A stretch of DNA of 64,000 nt from Paenibacillus amylolyticus (GTDB lineage: Bacteria > Bacillota > Bacilli > Paenibacillales > Paenibacillaceae): the NCBI RefSeq assembly GCF_001570725.1, contig NZ_BCNV01000011.1, forward strand, positions 1 to 64,000. Reading direction: 5' to 3'. A model generated the notes under the pieces. It saw only the letters and a list, made by a program, of their open reading frames with translations. It was not told where the DNA came from and searched no databases. Position numbers and translations under genes: made by a program. Of the stretch, positions 34,013-41,594 are shown piece after piece; the stretch's first letter is position 1, and each line of letters begins with the position of its first letter.

Positions 34013-35575
34013 TTAATTCCGAAGGACGCCTTCTTTGGTGCCTGTCCGTTTCCAGTCGCATAGAACGGTGATCAGACTATCCATCGTTGCTTCCTCTGCC
34101 ATCAGTGTAACATGTAGTCCAGCGGCCTCTGCCGTCTTCGCTGTAACAGGTCCGATACAAGCAACCTCCACATTTTTCAATAAAGGCAGTGGATCCTGCA
34201 ATCCCATCCGTTTCAACATGTTCATGAAGTTGGTAACCGTCGATGAACTTGTAAAGGTCACCGCGTGAATACCGCCTTCTTCAAGCAGCTTGAGCAGTTC
34301 GTCATCATCCTCACCAGCTAGGATCGTATCATAGATGATAGCCTCGGTGACTTGAAGTCCTCGTTCTCTCAGCTGGTCACGTAACCACGTACGGGCAAGA
34401 TCGCCGTGCGGAAGCAGTACTTTCTGGCCTTCCTTCAGCTCACTTTCAAAAGCCTCAAGCATGCCTTCGGCCTGGAAAGGACCTTTGACAACCTCTGCAA
34501 CGATGCCATGTTTACGCAAAGCATCTGCTGTAGACGGTCCTACGGCAGCAATTCTCGCTTGATGAATCGAACGAATGTCCTTGCCTTCCTGTTCCAGATG
34601 ACGGAAGAAAAACTCCACCCCGTTCACACTTGTGAAAAACACCCAGTCATACGTATTTAAAGCACTGAGGGCGTCTTTGACACTTTGCTGCGCAGATTCA
34701 CTGGACGGCATAACCGTCTCAATCACCGGAAACTCATACGGTTCCCCGCCAAGTTCCTCAATGCGATTCACAAGTTCACTCGCCTGACTGCGAGCACGTG
34801 TGACCAGAATTCGTTTGCCAAACAGCGGCAGCGCTTCTGCCCATTTCAATTGTTCCCGTTGATTCACGACATCCCCCACCACAATAACAGCTGGCGGTTG
34901 GAAATTGGCTGCGATCACTTTCGCCTCTATATCTTCAAGGGTACCTGTAATGGTATCCTGTTCCGCTCGTGTTCCCCAACGAATCAGAGCTACTGGTGTT
35001 TGCGCTGGACGACCATGACGAATCAATTGTTCGCTGATATATCCAATTTTGGCAACCCCCATCATAAATACAAGTGTGCCCGTTGCATTCGTCACTTTAT
35101 CCCAATGGATGCTGCGATCAAGCTTGTCCGGACTCTCATGCCCCGTAATGATAGAGATAGAGGACGCATAGTCACGGTGAGTCACAGGAATTCCGGCATA
35201 CGCAGGCACACTTATTGCAGCTGTAACCCCAGGTACAATCTCAAACGGAATTCCGTTTTTGTGCAGCAAATCCGCCTCTTCGCCCACGCGTCCAAAGATA
35301 GTTGGATCGCCACCCTTAAGCCGAACTACAACCTTACCTTCCAGAGCCAGATCAACCAACAGTTGATTGATCTCTTCCTGTTTCATCGTATGCCGATCAG
35401 GGCGCTTGCCCACGTAAATCTTGACCGCACCGGGTTTCATCTGTTTTAACAATCTCGGACTTGCCAAACGATCATAGACTACAGCATCGGCTTTACCGAT
35501 GGATTCCCATCCTTTTACCGTAATTAGCTTCGCATCCCCAGGACCTGCTCCTACCAAAAAGACCTTTCCCACCAT
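34013..35575 (-). CDS. cobA-hemD: fused uroporphyrinogen-III C-methyltransferase and uroporphyrinogen-III synthase
   Basis: About 520 residues joining two enzymes. Residues 1-250 are an SAM-dependent SUMT domain (KVFLVGAGPGDAKLITVKG, VVRLKGGDPTIFGRVGEE, PGVTAAISVPAYAGIPVTHR), which methylates uroporphyrinogen III to precorrin-2. Residues 265-520 are the HemD synthase (KRILVTRARSQASELVNRIE, DWVFFTSVNGVEFFF, VEVACIGPVTAKTAEAAGL). The fusion makes and then diverts uroporphyrinogen III to siroheme. ATG 35575 follows AGGGGATG; the longer frame to 35623 overlaps hemC and is not preferred. Confidence 0.95.
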   Translation of the reverse strand: MVGKVFLVGAGPGDAKLITVKGWESIGKADAVVYDRLASPRLLKQMKPGAVKIYVGKRPDRHTMKQEEINQLLVDLALEGKVVVRLKGGDPTIFGRVGEEADLLHKNGIPFEIVPGVTAAISVPAYAGIPVTHRDYASSISIITGHESPDKLDRSIHWDKVTNATGTLVFMMGVAKIGYISEQLIRHGRPAQTPVALIRWGTRAEQDTITGTLEDIEAKVIAANFQPPAVIVVGDVVNQREQLKWAEALPLFGKRILVTRARSQASELVNRIEELGGEPYEFPVIETVMPSSESAQQSVKDALSALNTYDWVFFTSVNGVEFFFRHLEQEGKDIRSIHQARIAAVGPSTADALRKHGIVAEVVKGPFQAEGMLEAFESELKEGQKVLLPHGDLARTWLRDQLRERGLQVTEAIIYDTILAGEDDDELLKLLEEGGIHAVTFTSSSTVTNFMNMLKRMGLQDPLPLLKNVEVACIGPVTAKTAEAAGLHVTLMAEEATMDSLITVLCDWKRTGTKEGVLRN

Positions 35576-35579
35576 GTCT

Positions 35580-36536
35580 TCATCCCCTAACTTCTGCCAG
35601 TATCTGCTCTGCTCCCCGTTCAATCAATCTCCAAGCCACTTCTTCTCCCAGACGAACTGGATCTTTGCCAGTCAGAGCTTCCTTAAGAATCAGTCCACCA
35701 TCTGGCGTGCCAACCATACCTGTTAATTGTAACGTGTTTTCTCCATTCAGGGAATCCGCATCTTCCTGAGGCAGCCATACCGCATGAGCACCAATTGGAA
35801 CCTGACAGCCCCCATTCAGTACACTGAGAAAACGGCGTTCCGCCTGTACAGGAAATGCTGTCTCCGGATCGTTATACAGCTGCAACAAGTGTAATAGCTC
35901 CTCATCGTCTTCACGACATTCGATACCAAGCGCGCCCTGACCCACGGCCGGAAGACAAGCTGTTTCGGTCAAGTACTCGGTAATCCGGTCTTCCCAGCCC
36001 ATTCGATACAATCCTGCCGCAGCCAAAATAATTGCGTCGAGTCCTTCAGTCTCCAGCTTCCGCAGACGGGAATCAATATTGCCGCGAAGTGATTCCAATT
36101 GCAAATCTGGGCGATAGGCCTTCAATTGACTGGATCGGCGCAAACTGCTTGTGCCGACTCTCGCTCCTTCTGGCAGTTGATCGAGCGTAAGTCCACCATT
36201 GGAAATCAATGCATCTCGTGGATCTGCACGCCGGGGAACAGCCCCATTAATTAATCCTTCGGGTAACTCGGAAGGCATATCCTTCATGCTATGCACAGCC
36301 ATATCAATGGTACGATCAAGCATCGCCTGTTCAATCTCTTTGACGAACAAACCTTTGCCCCCCACTTTTGACAAGGTTACATCCAGAATGAGATCTCCCT
36401 TCGTAACAATCTTATGTACTTCAAAGTCAAAAGCTAATCCTTCCCGCTCACAAATATCGCGTAAATCCTGAATAACATGGCCTGTCTGGGTTAGCGCAAG
36501 CGCGCTCTGTCTACTACCAACTTTAATTGTACGCAT
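35580..36536 (-). CDS. hemC: hydroxymethylbilane synthase
   Basis: A 318-residue porphobilinogen deaminase that links four porphobilinogens into hydroxymethylbilane. The N-terminal VGSRQSALALTQTGHV, the central VGTSSLRRSSQLKAYRPDL and the dipyrromethane-cofactor cysteine region RRFLSVLNGGCQVPIGAHA are intact. ATG 36536 follows AGGAGGAAG. It is four bases upstream of cobA/hemD. Confidence 0.97.
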   Translation of the reverse strand: MRTIKVGSRQSALALTQTGHVIQDLRDICEREGLAFDFEVHKIVTKGDLILDVTLSKVGGKGLFVKEIEQAMLDRTIDMAVHSMKDMPSELPEGLINGAVPRRADPRDALISNGGLTLDQLPEGARVGTSSLRRSSQLKAYRPDLQLESLRGNIDSRLRKLETEGLDAIILAAAGLYRMGWEDRITEYLTETACLPAVGQGALGIECREDDEELLHLLQLYNDPETAFPVQAERRFLSVLNGGCQVPIGAHAVWLPQEDADSLNGENTLQLTGMVGTPDGGLILKEALTGKDPVRLGEEVAWRLIERGAEQILAEVRG

Positions 36537-36538
36537 GT

Positions 36539-37189
36539 CTACACTTCCTCCTGATTACGGGATATCCAGTCCCCGATTTCTTCTTCCGTCCACCACCGGA
36601 AATGGCCTGTACGAATATCTTCTAATATGTTCATTTCAGTTAATTGTCGGAGCAACGTGCTTCTGAGACTCGGTGAGGATACACGTAACTTTACCTCAGT
36701 CCTCATCTGGTGCAAAAACTCCAGATACGTCTCATACTCATCACCGAACTGTTCTTCAAGTGTAGCACGTATCTCAGCTGCTGCTGCCGGCCCCGCTCCT
36801 GCTGTGGATATCGCTATGTTTAATCTCCCACGCCTGACCACGCTTGGCGTAATAAAGTCGCTGTACTCGGAAGACATCGCATCATTCACCAGTATGCCCG
36901 CGGCCTCAGCCTCCCGAACCACAGTTGAATTGACCTCTGAACGGTCAGTCGCTGCATATACGAGAAAGGCCCCCCGCAAATCTCCATTGCGGTAGGACCG
37001 GTCTATCCATTGAATTCGGGATTCATGATGCAGTTGTTTTAATACGGAAGTAAGCTCCGGACTAATGACCGTAATCTGTGCCTCGGCATGCAGCAATCCC
37101 TTTATTTTACGCTCGGCAACACGTCCACCGCCAACCACGCAACACTTCTTGCCAGAAATATTCACAAATATCGGCGTGTAGCGATCCAT
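36539..37189 (-). CDS. sirC: precorrin-2 dehydrogenase / sirohydrochlorin ferrochelatase
   Basis: About 216 residues of the Met8/SirC type, NAD-dependent oxidation of precorrin-2 to sirohydrochlorin and possibly iron insertion. The N-terminal Rossmann motif is CCVVGGGRVAERKIKGLL; SVVRRGRLNIAISTAGAGPAAA follows. The open frame extends to 37393 but inside hemX; ATG 37189 behind GGGAGAG fits the family N-terminus (MDRYTPIFVNISG). With the cobA domain it completes the siroheme branch inside the heme cluster. Confidence 0.92.
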   Translation of the reverse strand: MDRYTPIFVNISGKKCCVVGGGRVAERKIKGLLHAEAQITVISPELTSVLKQLHHESRIQWIDRSYRNGDLRGAFLVYAATDRSEVNSTVVREAEAAGILVNDAMSSEYSDFITPSVVRRGRLNIAISTAGAGPAAAAEIRATLEEQFGDEYETYLEFLHQMRTEVKLRVSSPSLRSTLLRQLTEMNILEDIRTGHFRWWTEEEIGDWISRNQEEV

Positions 37190-37194
37190 CCCCT

Positions 37195-38031
37195 TCACTC
37201 TCCCGTCCAACGATGAAACGCTGAATACGCATTGGATAAAAAACTTATTATGACAAATCCGTATCCGATCAGTGTCCATCTTGCCATAATAATCGTTGAG
37301 AACTGTTTCCTTCTCTTGGATACGAAGTAACCCACATAGATGGCTATAGCAAGGCCTGTGGCAATAACTTTGAGATCCAAAAGCAGTGTCCATCGTGTTT
37401 CCGCCACAATGGATAATACCGCAAGCATCACAGAAACACCAAGGAGCGGTGTACCAATCAAAGTAGCACCATCCATGTATTTGCCGATCACTTCCAGGCT
37501 CGGCATCCGCCGCATCGTATCATTCCACTTTTTTTTCTTCAGCTTGTGATGCAGGAACAGATATAACAAGGCAAATACCGTACCAACGGTTAACGCCGCA
37601 AAACCGAGATTTGCCAAGGTAATATGCATAATAAGTAATCCATGTACGGTTTGCCAATTGTGCAGTGATATCTCTCCAGCCGTGAACCATAGTCGGTTCA
37701 ATACAGTTACGGAAAAACCAACAACATTCAGCAACAGAATCACAAATTCAGAACGCTGGATGCGAGTCATGGCGAGAGACATCAGAACGATACTGAATGA
37801 AAATATAAACAAAAAATCAAAGGTCGTGTAGATGGGGAAATGGCCCTCGGTCCACATCCGCAATATGACATGTGTGACCTGTAGCCCCCAAACAACAACA
37901 AGAAACCCTGTGCCTGTCCGCTTCGCCCCCGCATTGCGTCGAATGCAGTCCGAGAAATAGAACAGTAGGCTCAGGGCATACATATAAATCAGAGCTTCAT
38001 AGACTTGTTCAGCAAGGGTCAAGCTGCCCAC
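37195..38031 (-). CDS. hemX: HemX/CcsA-like cytochrome assembly membrane protein
   Basis: A 278-residue protein with about eight membrane helices of the cytochrome c assembly (CcsA/HemX) family; TFDFLFIFSFSIVLMSLAM and VHGLLIMHITLANLGFAALTVG are recognisable. In B. subtilis HemX reduces the steady-state level of HemA. It lies six bases downstream of hemA, the B. subtilis order. The start is probably GTG 38031 after AAGGCGG, closely spaced; an internal TTG a few codons on cannot be excluded. Confidence 0.88.
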   Translation of the reverse strand: MGSLTLAEQVYEALIYMYALSLLFYFSDCIRRNAGAKRTGTGFLVVVWGLQVTHVILRMWTEGHFPIYTTFDFLFIFSFSIVLMSLAMTRIQRSEFVILLLNVVGFSVTVLNRLWFTAGEISLHNWQTVHGLLIMHITLANLGFAALTVGTVFALLYLFLHHKLKKKKWNDTMRRMPSLEVIGKYMDGATLIGTPLLGVSVMLAVLSIVAETRWTLLLDLKVIATGLAIAIYVGYFVSKRRKQFSTIIMARWTLIGYGFVIISFLSNAYSAFHRWTGE

Positions 38032-38036
38032 CCGCC

Positions 38037-39422
38037 TTATACGCCTGCCGGAGCATAAGCCGGCACGGGGTCTTGCCGGTTTTCGTTAAGGTGAGCGGCT
38101 GGTTTACCCAGAGCCGTGGCATCACTCTGATTTACTTTTTCAGCAGCCGTCTCTACTGCATCTTCCAGAGCAAAAATCTGAGTAAACATGCGCAGAGCTT
38201 CATCACCTTGCTTCGTACCTGCCATTTCTTTGATCCGGTTAATCGGATCTGTCGTCATTTGATTCACAATACTCTTGGTCAAACGACGAATGACTTTACG
38301 TTGATGTTCATCGAGCTCAGGCAGTTTATTGAACAGGCTATCCATCGTTTCTTCATGAATGGAGACACCTTTTTCCTGCAAAGCACGAATGACGGGACGA
38401 ACGCCCAACGTTTTGAGCCAATGGTAATAATCCTCCATCTCAAGCTCAATCATTCTCTCAATCTTGGCAGCTTCCACCTTGCGCATCTCCAGGTTGCTCT
38501 CCACGATTCCTTCCAGATCATCAATATCGTAGAGGAAGACGTTGGATAATTCACCAATCGCCGGATCAATATCGCGCGGAACTGCAATATCAATCAGGAA
38601 CAATGGACGCGATTGCCGACGCTTCATGCTCTCACGAACTACACCAGCATCCAAAACATAGCGTTCGGCCCCAGTGGAACTAATCACAATGTCGACTTCA
38701 TTAAGTCGCTCTAATGCCTGTTCCATGGTACAAGGTGTTCCCCGGAACTTGGCTGCCAATTCTTCGGCTCTTGCGAGCGTACGATTTGCCACGATGACTT
38801 CGGATGCTCCGTTGGCATAGAGATGTTTCACGGTCAGTTCACTCATCTTGCCGGCACCCAAAATCAGCACCTTCTTGTCTGTGAACATGCCAAAGATCCG
38901 CTTGCCCAGCTCAACAGCAGCATAACTGACGGATACGGCGCTCTCCCCGATGGAAGTCTCCGAATGTGCCCGTTTACCCAACGTAACTGCCTGTTTGAAC
39001 AGCATATTAAACCAAGTACCTGTTGATTTCTCTTCCTGAGCTTTAAGAAAAGCCTGTTTCACCTGTCCAAGAATCTGAGTCTCACCAATGACCATGGAGT
39101 CTAATCCGCAGATCACACGGAACAAATGGCGCATGGCTTGATCATCTTCATATATATATAAGTGTTGCGTAAATTCTTCCCGTGGTACATTAAACCATTG
39201 TTCCATGAATGTTCGAATAAAATAACCACACATGTGAAGACGGTCTACCACAACATACAACTCGGTACGGTTACATGTGGCCACGATTACACCTTCCAAT
39301 ACACTCTTGGTCAGCTTGAGCTGCTGCAGCGCTTCAGACAAGTCCTTTTCTGCAAATGTGAATCGTTCCCTAACCTCTACAGGCGCCGTGCGATAATTCA
39401 AACCAACGACAACGATGTGCAT
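38037..39422 (-). CDS. hemA: glutamyl-tRNA reductase
   Basis: A 461-residue NADPH-dependent reductase turning glutamyl-tRNA into glutamate-1-semialdehyde, the committed step of the C5 heme pathway. The nucleophilic Cys is in VIVATCNRTELYVVVD; GLDSMVIGETQILGQVK and VLILGAGKMSELTVKHL (NADPH) follow, and a C-terminal dimerisation helix region with a short Pro-rich tail ends the protein. ATG 39422 follows AGGTGA. It heads the heme cluster. Confidence 0.97.
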   Translation of the reverse strand: MHIVVVGLNYRTAPVEVRERFTFAEKDLSEALQQLKLTKSVLEGVIVATCNRTELYVVVDRLHMCGYFIRTFMEQWFNVPREEFTQHLYIYEDDQAMRHLFRVICGLDSMVIGETQILGQVKQAFLKAQEEKSTGTWFNMLFKQAVTLGKRAHSETSIGESAVSVSYAAVELGKRIFGMFTDKKVLILGAGKMSELTVKHLYANGASEVIVANRTLARAEELAAKFRGTPCTMEQALERLNEVDIVISSTGAERYVLDAGVVRESMKRRQSRPLFLIDIAVPRDIDPAIGELSNVFLYDIDDLEGIVESNLEMRKVEAAKIERMIELEMEDYYHWLKTLGVRPVIRALQEKGVSIHEETMDSLFNKLPELDEHQRKVIRRLTKSIVNQMTTDPINRIKEMAGTKQGDEALRMFTQIFALEDAVETAAEKVNQSDATALGKPAAHLNENRQDPVPAYAPAGV

Positions 39423-39925
39423 TGCAAGTTCACCTGCCTAATAAATTTCCAATCAAAGTGCTTACTGCATATGTCTATCCATTTATGATTGACATGGTTA
39501 ATTATATCACACATCATAGCCGTGACCGGGTCATTTTTATGAAATGTTTATGAAATCACCATGTTCATCATCATATGCACTGTCATTTATTGTAGTGTCT
39601 CACCAAAGTTCACCGTTATGCGTTAAAAAGTGCTTAATATGAATATTCATAACGATTCGGATATTTAAAACAAATAGCCATGGAATTATTCCATGACTAT
39701 TAAAATTTGGGAGGTTATGGGATATATCGAGATTAAAAATAACATTGAATCAGAGTGAAATCAACCCTTTTTCCAGAAGATTGTAAAATAAATATGTCCA
39801 ATTCGGAATATTCGATCTCTCATCAAAAAATCCCCTGCAACCTCCGCATTGGCGAGTGCCACTACCCGGAAGAAACAAGGGAATCTCATTACATTCATAT
39901 ACGTATATAAGCATACAGCTTCAGG
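39423..39925. other. 503-base intergenic region upstream of hemA
   Basis: No gene is supported here. On the minus strand an extended -10 (TGATATAAT, 39501-39509) about 80 bp before hemA is the best promoter candidate, with no good -35. A 14-bp perfect palindrome TATGAATATTCATA (39638-39651) and a hairpin CATGGAA/TTCCATG (about 39680-39696) lie further upstream and could be operator or RNA structures. Confidence 0.4.
39825..39884 (-). terminator. probable terminator after the uncharacterised gene at 39926
   Basis: Closing stem ATTCCCT/AGGGGAT (7 bp, one wobble) with internal GC-rich pairing, followed by six T on the minus strand, 42 bp past the stop codon of the upstream gene. Confidence 0.6.
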
Positions 39926-40513
39926 TTAATAAGCCTCAAGCTCAAACAACCGTTTTTGATAACGTGCAAGGGTCTCATCAATTTGATGGAGCTGATCAGC
40001 AGTCGCATCTTTTCTAGTGTCCAGCAGTGAATCAATCTCCGCATACACACGGTTAATTTCGCGTTCTACATCTCTGGCTTGGAACAGATGTTGCAATTCA
40101 AGCAACGTATTTTTGTATTCATAGATCACTCGGGTGTTCTCCCCGGTTTTCTCCACAATTTTACGGACAGTGCCTTGAGCATAAACATACGTCATGGTGA
40201 ACCCTTTATAGATCCGATGAACGACCCCGTCGCCCTTAAAAGTCATAAAGAGCTTCCGGACAACGTTAGTCAGATGCAGATTCACCAGGCGGCAAGATAA
40301 CTCACAGATATAAAACCCTTCTATACGGTCAAAAGGGAAATGAACTTCTTCTCCACTTATATCCCCCAGCACAACCTGCTGACAACCATTGTCCAACACC
40401 TTCACCCGATGATGGAGTCTGCCGTCTTCTGTCATGCGCAAAAACTGATGCATCTGGGGTTCTGACAATTTCATAGTGGCCTTGACGTACTCTGTGGCTA
40501 ACCGCTGAGCCAT
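39926..40513 (-). CDS. uncharacterised protein next to engB
   Basis: A 195-residue cytosolic protein that I do not recognise with confidence. The N-terminal 110 residues look like a mixed alpha/beta domain (KVLDNGCQQVVLGDISGEE, FPFDRIEGFYICELSCRLVN). The C-terminal third is strongly charged and helical, probably coiled-coil (LLELQHLFQARDVEREINRVY). Start ATG 40513 follows GAGGGA. Such genes are sometimes labelled NRPS module in Paenibacillus annotations, but no adenylation, condensation or carrier motif is present, so that label is not supported. It is monocistronic with its own terminator. Confidence 0.7.
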   Translation of the reverse strand: MAQRLATEYVKATMKLSEPQMHQFLRMTEDGRLHHRVKVLDNGCQQVVLGDISGEEVHFPFDRIEGFYICELSCRLVNLHLTNVVRKLFMTFKGDGVVHRIYKGFTMTYVYAQGTVRKIVEKTGENTRVIYEYKNTLLELQHLFQARDVEREINRVYAEIDSLLDTRKDATADQLHQIDETLARYQKRLFELEAY

Positions 40514-40779
40514 ACAAATCCCTCAATTCTTTCCCGATTGTTTTGCCTTCCTGCACATGTAGCAGTCATCTCAAAATTCTTCAGGCCGGCAAGACCGGTA
40601 TTTTGGTACTGTTGGCAATATGCACCTATGCTCATTATACACTACCATAACGTTAATTCGCTCCAGACCCACATGATGAATTCTCACGAAATTCCATAAA
40701 AAATCCGATCAATCTTGATCTTATCAACGATTCACTTCGCATGCTCACTTTCCTGCACTCAAACGGTATGATATCTCGG

Positions 40780-41439
40780 TTATCCGTTAATTCCGTTGGT
40801 TTCTTTCTCTTCAGAAGCATTCTCTGCATCCAGTACTTCTGGTGCATACTTATCTATGCGGGCATGGCGGGTAATGATGTCCCATAACTCTTCTTTCCCC
40901 AATCCCTCTTCGGATGAGAATGGTACAAACAAATCCCCTGAGCGAAGACCCAGTGATTCCTTGATGACTTTGATATGTTTGGCTCTGCGTGTTTTTGGAA
41001 TCTTGTCCATCTTGGTTGCGACTACAACCAAAGGCAGTCCGTTATGACGAAGCCATTCATTCATCATCTTGTCATCCTTGGATGGCTCATGTCTCATATC
41101 CACCATCTGCATAACCAGTTTCAATTCCTCACGTCCGAGCAAGTATTTCTCCATCATTTTGCCCCAGGCAAAACGCTGCTCTTTAGAAACTTTGGCGTAG
41201 CCATACCCTGGGAAATCGACGAAGTAGAGATCCTGATTAATTTTATAATAGTTCAGTTGCTGCGTCTTACCCGGTGTTGAGCTTGTCCGAGCCAGATTTT
41301 TACGATTGATCAAACGGTTGATCAGGGAAGATTTCCCCACATTGGAGCGTCCCGCCAAAGCAATCTCTGGCAGACCGTCCTCAGGGTATTGTTCAGGCCG
41401 AACGGCACTGATAATAAATTCAGATTGATTTACTTTCAT
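40780..41439 (-). CDS. engB: ribosome biogenesis GTPase EngB/YsxC
   Basis: A 219-residue GTPase of the EngB family, required for 50S assembly. The P-loop is ALAGRSNVGKSSLINRLIN, G3 DFPGYGYAK, G4 TKMD and G5 near SSEEGLG. The C-terminus has an unusual acidic tail (AENASEEKETNGING). It lies between lon and the heme cluster, as in B. subtilis. Confidence 0.96.
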   Translation of the reverse strand: MKVNQSEFIISAVRPEQYPEDGLPEIALAGRSNVGKSSLINRLINRKNLARTSSTPGKTQQLNYYKINQDLYFVDFPGYGYAKVSKEQRFAWGKMMEKYLLGREELKLVMQMVDMRHEPSKDDKMMNEWLRHNGLPLVVVATKMDKIPKTRRAKHIKVIKESLGLRSGDLFVPFSSEEGLGKEELWDIITRHARIDKYAPEVLDAENASEEKETNGING

Positions 41440-41518
41440 ATTGTATCTGTCCTCTCTTGAACGCTGTGCTAAGCATAACCTGTTGAAGGTATTATGCCAT
41501 GGATTGTTCTATCATACC

Positions 41519-41563
41519 AAAAAAACCGTTCCAGCGGACGCCGAAGCCTCCGCAGAACGGTTT
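41519..41563 (-). terminator. intrinsic terminator after lon
   Basis: Outer stem AAACCGTTC/GAACGGTTT (41523-41531 with 41555-41563) with inner GC pairing, followed by T-rich sequence on the minus strand. It lies between lon and engB. Confidence 0.85.
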
Positions 41564-41594
41564 ACTCTTCATACGAACCTTTCGGATATGTGGA

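Noticed and set aside
36199..37393. A longer SirC starting at 37393
   Set aside because: The extra 68 residues overlap hemX and have no similarity to the family; ATG 37189 has a proper SD.
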